DNA of 49,372 bases. Origin: Tepidiphilus sp. J10. Its GTDB lineage: Bacteria; Pseudomonadota; Gammaproteobacteria; Burkholderiales; Thiobacillaceae. A model generated the notes under the pieces. That model worked only from the letters and a program-made list of their open reading frames with translations, was not told the DNA's origin and did no database searches. Position numbers and translations under genes: made by a program. The stretch lies in the NCBI GenBank assembly GCA_945897955.1, contig CAMDGQ010000001.1, positions 1 through 49,372 of the forward strand, read 5' to 3'. Below are positions 34,932 to 46,098 of the stretch, piece by piece; within the stretch, counting starts at the first letter, position 1; each line of letters starts with the position of its first letter.

Positions 34932-35546
34932 TTATTTTTCGTTATCCGGTGCGCGCCTGGCTCGGGACCAGACAATCCGGATCGCCACGGGAACCGCGAC
35001 CAGCAAGCCAATCAGCAACAAAACGGTCATGGCATCGCCCAAATCAGCGTTCGCCATCTCACCGCCGAAGTGGGCCAGCAGAAAGCTCGCCGGAATCAGG
35101 CCCAGCAGGGTCGCCAGCGCGAAGCGCCAGGCTTTCAGCGGCGTCAGCCCGGCGCCATAACTGACCAGGTCGAAGGAGACGAAAGGCAGCAGGCGAGAGA
35201 CGAACACCATCCAGGTCAGGGCGTTCTGCGAGCCCAGCCAGCCCAGCTTGACGCGGTCCCCGAACAACCGGCGCAACAGGTCGTGGCCGAACACGGCGCC
35301 GGAGACCAGTGCGATGGGGGCGCTGGGGATGGGGTTGAGCACGATGGCCAGCGCCATCAGGCCGACGATCAGGAGCGGCCCCCAGGCGCCCAACGCCAGT
35401 GCGCGCCGACGCAACCACTGGCCGTCCATGATCTGTTCCAGCAGGCCGCTGGTTTCCAGATGGAAGTAGGCCAGCACCAGGACGATCAGCACCAACAACG
35501 CCCCGAGCAGGCGCAGCCTCGCGGCCCTGGTTTTTAGTCCTTCCAT
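34932..35546 (-). CDS. TVP38/TMEM64 family membrane protein with apparent internal deletion
   Basis: 204 residues, multi-pass. It keeps [18 protein letters not shown] and [31 protein letters not shown]. Compared with the TVP38 domain of the fusion at 2441-4591, about 27 residues are missing between GAVFGH and DLLRRLFGD, the conserved W-G-rich segment after the GAxFG motif. The frame is intact, so it may be a natural short form or an in-frame deletion. It overlaps the RND gene by 13 bases and closes the metal operon. The 117 bases after it lead into the bufA promoter. Confidence 0.8.
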   Translation of the reverse strand: MEGLKTRAARLRLLGALLVLIVLVLAYFHLETSGLLEQIMDGQWLRRRALALGAWGPLLIVGLMALAIVLNPIPSAPIALVSGAVFGHDLLRRLFGDRVKLGWLGSQNALTWMVFVSRLLPFVSFDLVSYGAGLTPLKAWRFALATLLGLIPASFLLAHFGGEMANADLGDAMTVLLLIGLLVAVPVAIRIVWSRARRAPDNEK

Positions 35547-38500
35547 GCCGAATCGGCTCCTGTCCTGTCAGCTTGCCCAGGTTCGGATAAACCCTGCTCG
35601 CCCCGCGCCTGGCGGCCGCGCAGCAGCCGGTAGACCGCCGGCACGACGAACAGGGAGAGCAGTGGCGCGGTGATCATGCCGCCGACCATGGGCGCGGCGA
35701 TGCGGCTCATGATTTCGCTGCCGGCGCCGCTGCCCAACAGGATCGGCAGCAAGCCGGCGACGATCACCGCCACCGTCATCGCCTTGGGCCGTACCCGTTG
35801 CACGGCGCCTTCGCGGATGGCGTCGAGGAGCGCCGCCTCGCCGCTGGCGCCGGCGGCGAGGCGCGCGTTCCAGGCATTTTTCAGGTACAGCAGCATGATC
35901 ACGCCGAATTCGGCGGACACCCCGGCCAGGGCGATGAAGCCGACCCCGGTGGCGATCGAGAGGTTGTAGCCCATCGCATACAGGAACCAGACGCCGCCGG
36001 TGAGCGCGAACGGCAGCGTCGCCATGATCAACACAGCCTCGTCGAAGCGCGCGAAGGTGAGATAGAGCAGTACGAAGATGATCAGCAGGGTGGCCGGTAC
36101 GACGAACTTGAGGCGGGCGTTGGCGCGCTCCATGTACTCGAATTGGCCGGAGTAGGCGAGGCTGATGCCGGGTTCGAGCTTGACCCTGGCCTGTACGCCG
36201 GCGCGCAAGTCGGCGACCACGGCGGCGAGATCGCGTCCGCGCACGTCGATATAGACCCAGCCGTTGGGCCGGGCATTCTCGCTCTTGAGCATCGGCGGGC
36301 CGTCGCTGACCCTGACCGTCGCCACCATCCCGAGGCTGATCTGGCTGCCGCCCGGGGTGACGATGGGCAGCCGCGCCAGGCGCTCGACGCTGTCGCGCCA
36401 CTCGCGCGGGTAGCGCAGGCTGATCGGGAAACGCGCCCGCCCCTCGACGGTTTCGCCGATGTTCTCGCCGCCAATCAGGCCGCTGACCACCGACTGCACG
36501 TCGGCGATGTTGAGGCCGTAGCGAGCGGCGGCGGCGCGGTCGATGTCGATATCGACATAGCGCCCGCCGGTCAGCCGTTCGGCCAGCGCCGAGGAAACGC
36601 CCGGCACGGTTTTCGCCACCGCTTCCACCTGTTGCGCGACGCGCTCAATGGCGGCCAGATCGGCGCCCGCGACCTTGACGCCGATGGGGCTCTTGATACC
36701 GGTGGCGAGCATGTCGATGCGGTTGCGGATGGGGGGTATCCAGATGTTGGAAAGCCCGGGCACCCTGACCGCGCGATCCAGTTCCTCGACCAGTTTTTCC
36801 GGCGTCATGCCGGGCCGCCACGCCGCGCGCGGCTTGAACTGGATGGTGGTCTCGAACATTTCCAGGGGCGCCGGGTCGGTGGCGGTTTCGGCGCGGCCGG
36901 CCTTGCCGAACACCCGCGCCACCTCCGGCACGGTCTTGATCATGCGGTCGGTCTGTTGCAACAGCTCGGCGGCTTTTTGCGCCGACAGACCCGGCAGGGC
37001 GCTGGGCATGTAGAGCAGATCGCCTTCGTCCAGCGGCGGCAGAAACTCGCCGCCAAGCTGGCTGGCCGGCCAGAGGCTGGTCAGAAACGCCAGGACGGCG
37101 ACGGCGAGGGTGAGCTTCGGGCGCGCCAGCGCCCCATCCAGCAGCGGCCGGTAGAGCCCGATCAGCCAGCGGTTGAGCGGGTTCTTCGCCTCGTCGGGCA
37201 GCTTGCCGCGAATCCAATACCCCATCAGCACCGGGATCAGGGTCACCGACAAGCCCGCCGCCGCGGCCATGGCGTAGGTCTTGGTGAACGCCAACGGGCC
37301 GAACAGCCGCCCCTCCTGGGCTTGCAGGGTGAACACCGGGATGAACGACAAGGTGATGATGAGCAGCGAGAAGAACAGCGCCGGCCCCACCTCCACCGCC
37401 GCCTCGGTCATCACCCGCCAATGCGCCTCGCCTTGCAGAGCCTCGCCCGGATGCGCGTGTCGCCAGGCCTCCGCCTGCTTGTGCGCGTTCTCGATCATGA
37501 CCACCGCCGCGTCGACCATCGCCCCCACTGCGATGGCGATGCCGCCGAGGGACATGATGTTGGCGTTGATGCCCTGGTAACGCATGACGCCGAAAGCGAT
37601 CAGCATCCCCAGCGGCAGCGAAATGATCGCAACTAGCGAAGAACGCAGGTGCCACAGGAACACGGCGCACACCAGCGCCACGACGACGAACTCCTCGACC
37701 AGCTTGTGGCCGAGGTTCTCCACCGCGCGGTCGATCAGGGCGCTGCGGTCGTAGGTGGGGACGATCTCGACGCCCTTGGGCAGGCTGGCCTTGAGCTCAT
37801 CGAGCTTGGCGTGCACGGCGGCCAGGGTGGCGCGCGCGTTCTTGCCGGAGCGCAGGATGATCACCCCGCCCGCCGTCTCGCCTTCGCCGTCCAGTTCCGC
37901 GATGCCCCGACGCATCTCCGGGCCGACCTGGATGTGCGCCACGTCGCCGAGGGTGATCGGCACGCCGCCCACGAGTTTCAGCGGGATCGCGCGGAAGTCG
38001 GCGAGGCCGCGCAGGTAGCCGCTGGCGCGCAGCATGAATTCCGTCTCGCCCAGTTCCAGCACCGCGCCGCCGGTTTCCTGGTTGGCCCGCGCGATCGCCT
38101 CGCGCACTTCGCCGTGGCCGATGCCCAGGCTGGCGAGCTTCACCGGATCGAGCACCACCTGGTATTGCCTGACCATGCCGCCGATGCTGGCGACCTCGGC
38201 CACGTTGGGCAGGGTCTTGAACTCGAACTTCAGGAACCAGTCCTGCAGGGCGCGCAACTGCGCCAGATCGTGGCGGCCGGTTTTATCCACCAGGGCGTAC
38301 TGGTAGATCCAGCCGACCCCGGTGGCATCCGGCCCGAGGGCGGTGCGCGCCGTCGCCGGCAGGCGGCCCTGGATCTGGTTGAGGTACTCCAGCACCCGCG
38401 AGCGCGCCCAGTACAGGTCCGTGCCGTCTTCGAACAGCACATACACGAAGCTGTCGCCGAAGAAGGAAAAGCCGCGCACCGTCTTGGCCCCCGGCACCGA

Positions 38501-38722
38501 GAGCATGGTGGTGGCGAGCGGATAGGTGACCTGATCCTCGACGATACGCGGCGCCTGGCCGGGGAAGGTGGTGCGGATGATGACCTGTACGTCGGACAGA
38601 TCGGGCAGCGCGTCGATCGGCGTGGTGACCACTGCCCAGATGCCCCAGGCGGTAGTGAACAGCGTCGCCAGCAGCACCAGGAAGCGGTTGCCGACCGACC
38701 AGCGGATCAGTTTGGCGATCAT
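35534..38722 (-). CDS. cusA: Heavy-metal RND efflux pump, CusA type
   Basis: 1062 residues, full length. Inner-membrane proton-driven pump. The three methionines that carry Cu(I)/Ag(I) through CusA are present in their usual settings: [26 protein letters not shown] and [14 protein letters not shown], which supports monovalent copper or silver over zinc. TM4 shows [17 protein letters not shown]. It overlaps cusB by four bases and the TVP38 gene by 13. Substrate call is inference from these residues. Confidence 0.92.
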   Translation of the reverse strand: MIAKLIRWSVGNRFLVLLATLFTTAWGIWAVVTTPIDALPDLSDVQVIIRTTFPGQAPRIVEDQVTYPLATTMLSVPGAKTVRGFSFFGDSFVYVLFEDGTDLYWARSRVLEYLNQIQGRLPATARTALGPDATGVGWIYQYALVDKTGRHDLAQLRALQDWFLKFEFKTLPNVAEVASIGGMVRQYQVVLDPVKLASLGIGHGEVREAIARANQETGGAVLELGETEFMLRASGYLRGLADFRAIPLKLVGGVPITLGDVAHIQVGPEMRRGIAELDGEGETAGGVIILRSGKNARATLAAVHAKLDELKASLPKGVEIVPTYDRSALIDRAVENLGHKLVEEFVVVALVCAVFLWHLRSSLVAIISLPLGMLIAFGVMRYQGINANIMSLGGIAIAVGAMVDAAVVMIENAHKQAEAWRHAHPGEALQGEAHWRVMTEAAVEVGPALFFSLLIITLSFIPVFTLQAQEGRLFGPLAFTKTYAMAAAAGLSVTLIPVLMGYWIRGKLPDEAKNPLNRWLIGLYRPLLDGALARPKLTLAVAVLAFLTSLWPASQLGGEFLPPLDEGDLLYMPSALPGLSAQKAAELLQQTDRMIKTVPEVARVFGKAGRAETATDPAPLEMFETTIQFKPRAAWRPGMTPEKLVEELDRAVRVPGLSNIWIPPIRNRIDMLATGIKSPIGVKVAGADLAAIERVAQQVEAVAKTVPGVSSALAERLTGGRYVDIDIDRAAAARYGLNIADVQSVVSGLIGGENIGETVEGRARFPISLRYPREWRDSVERLARLPIVTPGGSQISLGMVATVRVSDGPPMLKSENARPNGWVYIDVRGRDLAAVVADLRAGVQARVKLEPGISLAYSGQFEYMERANARLKFVVPATLLIIFVLLYLTFARFDEAVLIMATLPFALTGGVWFLYAMGYNLSIATGVGFIALAGVSAEFGVIMLLYLKNAWNARLAAGASGEAALLDAIREGAVQRVRPKAMTVAVIVAGLLPILLGSGAGSEIMSRIAAPMVGGMITAPLLSLFVVPAVYRLLRGRQARGEQGLSEPGQADRTGADSAWKD

Positions 38723-39972
38723 TTTTCCTCTCCCGCCGGCGCGGAGCGGGCGATCACGCCGGACAGGCTGGCTTCCGAATCGATCAGGAACTGTCCACTG
38801 GCAACGATCTTCTGGCCTTCCTCCAACCCGGCGATGATCTCGCTGCGGTCCCCCGCCTCGCGCCCCAGGGTGACCTCGACCGGCATGAAGCGGCCGCCGT
38901 CTTCGGCGAGCATCACCAGTGCCCGCTTGCCGGTGCGGATGACGGCCTCGGTAGGCACCGCCAGCGCGCTCGCGCCGCCGGTGGCGCGCAAAGCGACTTG
39001 CGCCGACATGCCGGGACGCAGGGCGCCGCCGCGATTCGGCAGTTCCACGCGCACCCGCAGGCTGCGGCTGGCCGCGTCCAGCGCCGGCAACACGGCGCTG
39101 ACCCGTGCCGCGATCGTGCGTCCGGGCTGCGCCGCCAGGCTCACCTCGGCGTGGCCGCCGACGCGCGCCGCCTCCGCCAGCGCCTCGGGCACCGCGACTT
39201 CCAGCCAGACGCTGGCCAGGCCGTTGACGCGCGCCAGGGTTTGGCCAGGCATCAGGGTCATGCCGGCGCGTACATCGAGCGACTGGATGACGCCAGCGCG
39301 GGAACTTTTGATCACGAAGCGGGGGCGTGGCTGGCCAGCGGCTTCCACCTCGCGGATCAGCGCTTCCGGCATGCCGAGCAAGCGCAGCCGGTTACGCGCT
39401 GCGGCCAGCAAGGCGGGTTGCTCGAACGCGCGCAGCGCCAGCCATTCTTCCTGCGCCGCCGCCCATTCCGGCACCAGCAGTTCGGCCAGCGGCTGGCCGA
39501 CGCCAATCACGTCACCCGGCGCCAGCGGCCAGACGCGCTCGACAAAGCCGCCGGCGCGCGCCTGTTCCAGGGTCACCTCGCGTTCGTTGAAGCCGATCAG
39601 GCCGGTCGCTTCAATCTGGCGGCTGAGCGGGATGCGCTCGACCGTCGCCAGACGCACGCCCAGGTTTTGAATCGCCGCAGGATCGATGCGCACGCCGACG
39701 TCGGTGCCATTTTCGGCGCCGCTCGCGGCACCCTCATCGGCGTATTTGGGCACCAATTCCATGTCCATGAAGGGCGACTTGCCGGGCTTGTCGAAATGCT
39801 GCTGCGGCACCATCGGGTCGTACCAGTACAGCACCTTTTTTTCGGTTGCCGCGACAGTCGTTGGCGCGCCGGCGAGGTCGCTCGGCGCCTGGCGCTGGCT
39901 CCACATCAGGCCGCCGGCGGCGCCCAGGGCGAGCAGCAGAACGGCAAGGAACAGGGTTTTGAGGAGGGTCAT
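38719..39972 (-). CDS. cusB: RND periplasmic adaptor, CusB type
   Basis: 417 residues. An N-terminal membrane/signal segment, then the methionine-rich metal-binding stretch [27 protein letters not shown] (seen whole at residues ~50-78), as in CusB. Barrel-sandwich and hairpin parts follow with [25 protein letters not shown]. It links the pump to the outer-membrane channel and hands metal to CusA. Four-base overlaps on both sides. Confidence 0.93.
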   Translation of the reverse strand: MTLLKTLFLAVLLLALGAAGGLMWSQRQAPSDLAGAPTTVAATEKKVLYWYDPMVPQQHFDKPGKSPFMDMELVPKYADEGAASGAENGTDVGVRIDPAAIQNLGVRLATVERIPLSRQIEATGLIGFNEREVTLEQARAGGFVERVWPLAPGDVIGVGQPLAELLVPEWAAAQEEWLALRAFEQPALLAAARNRLRLLGMPEALIREVEAAGQPRPRFVIKSSRAGVIQSLDVRAGMTLMPGQTLARVNGLASVWLEVAVPEALAEAARVGGHAEVSLAAQPGRTIAARVSAVLPALDAASRSLRVRVELPNRGGALRPGMSAQVALRATGGASALAVPTEAVIRTGKRALVMLAEDGGRFMPVEVTLGREAGDRSEIIAGLEEGQKIVASGQFLIDSEASLSGVIARSAPAGEEK

Positions 39973-41210
39973 GAGGCTTCTCCGGCATAGTTGAAGTGGA
40001 GACGGGCGGCCAGCTCGCTGTGCGCGCCGGCCAGTTCGATGGCCCTGAGTTCGGCATCGATGCGGGCGCGGCGCGCGGCGATCAGTTCCGCCAGATTGCC
40101 CTGGCCGCCGCGCCAGGCGGCCAGGGTGAGCGCCACCCGTTCATCGGCCAGCGGCAACAGCACATCGCGCTGGCGGGCAAGTACTTGTTGCAGGCGCCGG
40201 TACTCGGCCAGATCGCTGTCCAGTTCGGCGGTGAGGGCGCGCAGGGTGGCCTGATAGTCGGCATCCAGGGCGGCGCGTTCATGCCGCCGCGCCTCGATGC
40301 GCGGCGTCTGCCGCCGGGCGGCGAACAGCGGCAGGTCGAAGCCGAGTTCGATGCTGGCCATGTCGCCGAATTGCGCACCGCGCACCTGATAGGCAAACCC
40401 CAGGCTCCAGTCCGGCCGGGTCGCCGCCCGCGCCTCGCCGATCCCGGCATCGAGGGCGCGCGCGCCGGCATCGAGCCGGACCAGATCCGGATGCCGCTGC
40501 AACTGGCCCAACAGCGTCTCGCGCTCGATCGGCCAGCGCGGCGGCTCGCCTGCCAGCGGCCAGGCGGCGGCCGCGCCGACCCAGCGTTGCAGCGCGGCGA
40601 CGGCCTGATCGCGGCTGGCGCGCAAGGTTTCCTCGCGTTCCGCGATCAGCGCCGCCTCCTCGCGCGGCGCCACGGTCTCGGCCGCCGCGGCCTTGCCGCC
40701 AGCCAGGCGGGCGCGCACCGCCGCCTGCAACAGGCGGTTTTCCTCATGCAGCGCCGCGATGTGTTGCAACTGGGCCTCGGCGGTGTGACGCCGAATCCAG
40801 GCCAGGGCGGTGTCGCGCCGCACGCTCAGGCGCGTTTGCGCCGCCTCGGCTTCGGTCTGGCCAATGCCCGCCTGCGCCGCCGCCGCCCGCGCCATGCGCT
40901 TGGCGCGGTTGGGAAAGGCCTGCATCACGCCGATGCGGCGCATGGTCATCGGGTCGCTGTCCAGACTGAAGCGGTTGCCTCCTTCGATCGGCACATTCTC
41001 CAGACCCAGGGTCAGTTGCGGGTCGGGCAGGGCGTCGGCCGGTATCGCGGCCTGGCGCCCGGCGTCGATTCTGGCGGCGCTGGCCGCAAGTGTCGGCGCC
41101 TCGCGCAATGCCCGGCTCAGGGCGGCATCGAAGGTCAGCGGATCGGCCGAGGCGGCCAGACTCGCCGCCGGGATCAGCAGGGCCAGGCGGAAAAAATGGT
41201 GGAAATCCAT
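39969..41210 (-). CDS. Outer-membrane efflux channel, TolC/CusC family
   Basis: 413 residues with signal peptide (to AASA). It has the duplicated TolC-type helical pattern: LTFDAALSRALREAPTLAAS, a coiled region with many alanines, then IELGFDLPLFAARRQTPRIEA in the second half. No lipobox cysteine is seen, unlike E. coli CusC. Start at 41210 is preferred over the longer frame because GGAG lies just upstream and a signal peptide begins there. Confidence 0.88.
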   Translation of the reverse strand: MDFHHFFRLALLIPAASLAASADPLTFDAALSRALREAPTLAASAARIDAGRQAAIPADALPDPQLTLGLENVPIEGGNRFSLDSDPMTMRRIGVMQAFPNRAKRMARAAAAQAGIGQTEAEAAQTRLSVRRDTALAWIRRHTAEAQLQHIAALHEENRLLQAAVRARLAGGKAAAAETVAPREEAALIAEREETLRASRDQAVAALQRWVGAAAAWPLAGEPPRWPIERETLLGQLQRHPDLVRLDAGARALDAGIGEARAATRPDWSLGFAYQVRGAQFGDMASIELGFDLPLFAARRQTPRIEARRHERAALDADYQATLRALTAELDSDLAEYRRLQQVLARQRDVLLPLADERVALTLAAWRGGQGNLAELIAARRARIDAELRAIELAGAHSELAARLHFNYAGEAS

Positions 41211-41325
41211 GTTCCAACTCCAGTTGCGGACGCGGCCATCGACCTTGACGGTCAGGCTCGCCCGATGTGGCGCGAATACCCGCGACCGCATCCGGACAAA
41301 AGGACGCGGCGCGGCGCTCGGTGAT

Positions 41326-41697
41326 TCAGGCAGTCACGGGGAGTCGGAGACGAGCTGGCGGACGCCAAAGCCCGGCGGGAACGAAAGAGGTCGGGAACAG
41401 GATCGCGCGCGCCAGACGCGGCGATTGGTCGGCTATCGGCAGAAAGACGCCCGACATGGAGGCTTGGAACAACACCCCGGCGCAGGAACAATGCGCGCCG
41501 GTCTGACAGTGCTTGCAGGCCTTGCCGGCGGGTGCGGCAGTGTCGCAGCAATCCATTGCCCCATCCGCGTCAGCCATCGGCATGACCATGCCGTGTTCCA
41601 TCTGGCAAGGCGCGCCGCTTTCGAGCACGCGCGCGAAGCCCTGCAAGGGGATCGCGAGGCAGAGCAACAGAGCAAGAAATGTCTTCAATGCGCGCAT
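41326..41697 (-). CDS. Exported Cys/His/Met-rich protein, DUF2946-like
   Basis: 123 residues. A signal peptide (MRALKTFLALLLCLAIPLQGFA) precedes a stretch rich in metal ligands: CQMEHGMVMPM, MDCCDT and CKHCQTGAHCSC. DUF2946-like proteins are found at the head of copper/metal efflux operons, as here 115 bases before cusC. Probably binds metal in the periplasm; this is inferred from residues and place. A start 12 codons upstream is possible but would spoil the signal peptide. Confidence 0.72.
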   Translation of the reverse strand: MRALKTFLALLLCLAIPLQGFARVLESGAPCQMEHGMVMPMADADGAMDCCDTAAPAGKACKHCQTGAHCSCAGVLFQASMSGVFLPIADQSPRLARAILFPTSFVPAGLWRPPARLRLPVTA

Positions 41698-41779
41698 GGC
41701 CGGAAATTTAGTCTTCCCCGCCTGTTCCAACAAGGTGGCGGCACAGGTCGCACAGCGTTTTCATGCGGATCGCCTCGGC

Positions 41780-43643
<1,864 letters not shown>

Positions 43644-43678
43644 GGTCGTTTTTCCTTGAATGGAACGTCGTGGCTCTA

Positions 43679-43709
43679 AACTTAGGTCCGTACTGAAGTA
43701 CGGAGTCAA
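43679..43709 (-). promoter_or_regulatory. MerR-controlled mer promoter/operator
   Basis: On the minus strand -35 TTGACT and -10 TAAGTT with a 19-base spacer that holds the dyad CCGTAC-TTCA-GTACGG. The overlong 19-base spacing is the mark of MerR promoters, which need MerR distortion to open. It drives merC-merA and perhaps the cus genes; merR lies divergent. Confidence 0.93.
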
Positions 43710-43714
43710 GCGCC

Positions 43715-44122
43715 ATGAACGATCAGGCAAGCAACCTCACCATCTGCGCTTTCGCCCGCGCCGCCGGGGTCAATGTCGAAACCATTCGCTTTTACCAGCG
43801 CCGTGGTCTGCTGCCCGAGCCGGACAGGCCCTACGGCGGCATTCGCCACTATGGCGAGTTGGATGTGGACCGGGTGCGCTTCGTGAAGTCCGCCCAGCGC
43901 CTGGGTTTCAGCCTGGACGACATCGCCGGATTGCTGCGGCTGGCCGATGGCGCGCACTGCGCCGAGGCGCGGTTGCTGGCCGAGCGCAAGCTCGATGAAG
44001 TACGCGCCAAACTTACCGACCTTGCCCGCATGGAAGCCGTGCTGGCGGGCCTGGTATCCGAATGCGCTCGGGGCGGCGGCATGTGCGGCTGCCCGCTGAT
44101 CGACGCCATGCGGGCGGGGTAG
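43715..44122 (+). CDS. merR: Mercury-responsive regulator MerR
   Basis: 135 residues. A winged-helix DNA-binding domain ([27 protein letters not shown]) and a coiled-coil dimer helix lead to the mercury ligands C82, C117 and C126 (with an extra C124), at the positions known from Tn501 MerR. It represses its own and the mer promoter without mercury and activates with it. Starts five bases from the operator. Confidence 0.96.
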   Translation: MNDQASNLTICAFARAAGVNVETIRFYQRRGLLPEPDRPYGGIRHYGELDVDRVRFVKSAQRLGFSLDDIAGLLRLADGAHCAEARLLAERKLDEVRAKLTDLARMEAVLAGLVSECARGGGMCGCPLIDAMRAG

Positions 44123-44132
44123 GCAGTGGTCG

Positions 44133-45077
44133 TTATATCCCGCCCGGCTCTAGCAGGCTGCGGCCGAGTTCGAATTCGAGCTGCTGCAGCGCCCATTTCG
44201 CTTCGGCATGGGTGGAATCCAGCATCAGCACGCGCTGAAAGGCATTGACTGCCGCATCGCTACGGCCCAAGCCCTGATGGGCGCGGCCGAGCGCCATCCA
44301 GGCTTCCGGATTGTTCGGTTCCTGATCCGACCACTCGGCGGACAAGCGTGCCAGCGGCCGCCAGTTCTGCTTGGCGCCGAGGTCGCAGGCGGCGAGGAAG
44401 TAGCCGCTTTCCTTGCCCGGCGATTCCCAGAACGTGGCGCCTGTCGTGATCGAATCCAGCTGCATTTCCGCCATATGCCGCAGCCAGCCGACCGGCAGGG
44501 CGAAATGGAAATTGCCGCCCGCTTTCGCCTTGAAAGTCAGGATGCCGACCAGACGGCCGTCCCGGTCGAACAAGCCGCCGCCACTGGCGCCGCGGTCGAA
44601 CGGCGCCGAGGTCTGGATGACTTTCCCGCCGTCGCATTCGCAGGCGTGCAGGCCGACGACCTTACCGGGGCTCACGGCAAACTCACCGCCCGGATAACCC
44701 ACCGCCACCACGTTCAGCCCCACCCGGGTCTGGCCGATGTCGATCATCGGCGTCGGTTCGGCCTGGTATCCCGGCACGATGAGAAAGCACAGATCGCGGT
44801 AGGCATCGCGCAGGTCGGATCGTGCCTGGCGAACTTCACCTTCCAGTTGCACCTCGATGCGGGCGGCATCGCGCAGTACATGGCAGTTGGTCACCAGACG
44901 GTCGCCAGCCAGCGGCACGGCGGAGCCGAGTTCCTGAACCCCGTCGCCGCGCGTGACCACGATTTTCAACACGCGCGAGGCCCATTCCGGCTCACCCGAC
45001 CAAGCGTTACCCACGCACGCCGCAACGCCTTGCAGCAGCACGAACGAAAGCGCCATCCGGTTGAAACCACGCGACAT
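44133..45077 (-). CDS. Lipoprotein-type trypsin-like serine protease with TPR
   Basis: 314 residues. Signal with lipobox VAAC (C21). A chymotrypsin/Do-like protease domain has the triad H66 (VTNCHVL), D95 (YRDLC) and S165 (GASGGGLF). After it, from about residue 235, tetratricopeptide-like repeats: NPEAWMALGRAHQGLGRSDAAVNAFQRVL and a following partial unit. Extra cysteines C65, C97, C146 and C148 are notable. No PDZ domain. Role unknown; convergent to merR and divergent from small-protein copy 3, with no ECF-type site of its own that I could find. Confidence 0.85.
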   Translation of the reverse strand: MSRGFNRMALSFVLLQGVAACVGNAWSGEPEWASRVLKIVVTRGDGVQELGSAVPLAGDRLVTNCHVLRDAARIEVQLEGEVRQARSDLRDAYRDLCFLIVPGYQAEPTPMIDIGQTRVGLNVVAVGYPGGEFAVSPGKVVGLHACECDGGKVIQTSAPFDRGASGGGLFDRDGRLVGILTFKAKAGGNFHFALPVGWLRHMAEMQLDSITTGATFWESPGKESGYFLAACDLGAKQNWRPLARLSAEWSDQEPNNPEAWMALGRAHQGLGRSDAAVNAFQRVLMLDSTHAEAKWALQQLEFELGRSLLEPGGI

Positions 45078-45143
45078 TTCCCGTCTCCTCCTGAATCCGC
45101 ACTACCAATCTAAACCGAGTCTCGATATCCATCAGAAAAATTT

Positions 45144-45172
45144 GTAAGGACTTCCGCCTTGCAACGACCAAT
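45144..45172 (+). promoter_or_regulatory. ECF-type promoter P1, type A, for small-protein copy 3
   Basis: GTAAGG, 15 bases, CGACCAAT, continuing CAGCGGACC as in copy 2 (CAGCAGACC). About 112 bases before the ATG. Confidence 0.7.
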
Positions 45173-45197
45173 CAGCGGACCCGACGTAGACACCGCT

Positions 45198-45224
45198 GTC
45201 AGATTTCAGCTCGCGGCCCGGTCT
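45198..45224 (+). promoter_or_regulatory. ECF-type promoter P2, type B, for small-protein copy 3
   Basis: GTCAGA, 15 bases, CGGTCT, continuing TAATC. Same layout as P2 of copy 2 and as the bufA promoter. Confidence 0.55.
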
Positions 45225-45232
45225 TAATCACC

Positions 45233-45254
45233 AGTACGGAACACTTGCCGTACT
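45233..45254 (+). promoter_or_regulatory. Leader hairpin of small-protein copy 3
   Basis: Seven-base-pair stem AGTACGG / CCGTACT with an eight-base loop. Relative to copy 2 the inner pair A-T became G-C on both sides, a compensatory change. Confidence 0.62.
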
Positions 45255-45283
45255 AAGTTCAACCCGAAGAGAAGGAGTTCAAC

Positions 45284-45592
45284 ATGAAAACCACCACCCT
45301 GTTCACCAGCCTCATCGCCGCCGGCTTGCTGGCATCCGCTCCCGCCTTCGCCGGTACTTATTGGGGCGGGGACAGTAATCCCGACGCCTACGGCTACGTC
45401 CTCAACGATCTCGACAAGCCCGCCTTCGTGGGTACCGGCTTCAGCATGGCTTCGCCGCGTATCGATGCTTACAACGGCTTCACCACTGGCAATTTGGATA
45501 TCGACCAATCCGGTTTCGCCATCGGCGGCGCCGGCCCGGAAAAGGGGCATGGCGACAACTACGGCTGGGCCGTGCTTGATGTCAGTCGCTGA
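45284..45592 (+). CDS. Small secreted protein of unknown function, copy 3 of 3
   Basis: 102 residues with signal peptide 1-23 (APAFA before G). This copy has a two-residue insertion and a different mature N-terminus (GTYWGGDSNPDAYGYVLNDL), then joins the shared core: [27 protein letters not shown] and [20 protein letters not shown]. Two extra aromatic residues occur in the variable part. Own promoters, leader hairpin and terminator, as with the other copies. No known domain recognised. Confidence 0.85.
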   Translation: MKTTTLFTSLIAAGLLASAPAFAGTYWGGDSNPDAYGYVLNDLDKPAFVGTGFSMASPRIDAYNGFTTGNLDIDQSGFAIGGAGPEKGHGDNYGWAVLDVSR

Positions 45593-45608
45593 AATCGCCA
45601 ATACAGCC

Positions 45609-45634
45609 AAGCCGGGAGCGATCCCGGCTTTTTT
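45609..45634 (+). terminator. Rho-independent terminator of small-protein copy 3
   Basis: Stem AAGCCGGGA / TCCCGGCTT, loop GCGA, six T in all. Only 11 bases separate it from the stop of the convergent DUF302 gene. Confidence 0.93.
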
Positions 45635-45645
45635 ATGCGCGGCGA

Positions 45646-46098
45646 TTACTTCAGTGCAGCCTCAATCAAGCCGCCAACCGCAGCCAGATTCTTGTTGAAC
45701 TCGGCATCCAGACCATGCCGGCCGGTCAGGTAGTCCGGGCTGTTCCAGGTCAATTGCACCTGGCCTTGAGCGTCCTGCCAGGCCAGCGCCTTCATCGGCA
45801 GATCGAGGCCGATGCTCTGGTTGGCGCGCATCAGCGGCGTGCCGGCTTTCGGATTGCCGAAGATCAGCAACTGCGTCGGACGCAGACTCATGCCGGCGCT
45901 TTGTGCTTCGGCGGCGTGGTCGATGCGGGCGAATACCTTGACGCCTTTGGCTTTCAGAATGGCCTCCAGTCGATCCAGCGTTTCCCCCACCGGGTAAGGG
46001 CTGACGCGGTTGGCAAGTCCGGCAGTATCTGCAGCCTGAACGACAATGGGGGCAATGGGGGCAATGGTTAACAGCATGACGGCTAACAGGTGTTTCAT
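45646..46098 (-). CDS. Exported DUF302 protein
   Basis: 150 residues with signal peptide (to VQA, residue ~22). DUF302 features: VGETLDRLEAILKAKGVKVFARIDHAAEAQSAGMSLRPTQLLIFGNPKAGTPLM and ALAWQDAQGQVQLTWNSPDYL. The family's function is not settled; members bind small ligands or metals in the periplasm. It overlaps the glucosidase stop by four bases (ATGA), an odd partner for sugar hydrolases. Confidence 0.88.
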   Translation of the reverse strand: MKHLLAVMLLTIAPIAPIVVQAADTAGLANRVSPYPVGETLDRLEAILKAKGVKVFARIDHAAEAQSAGMSLRPTQLLIFGNPKAGTPLMRANQSIGLDLPMKALAWQDAQGQVQLTWNSPDYLTGRHGLDAEFNKNLAAVGGLIEAALK

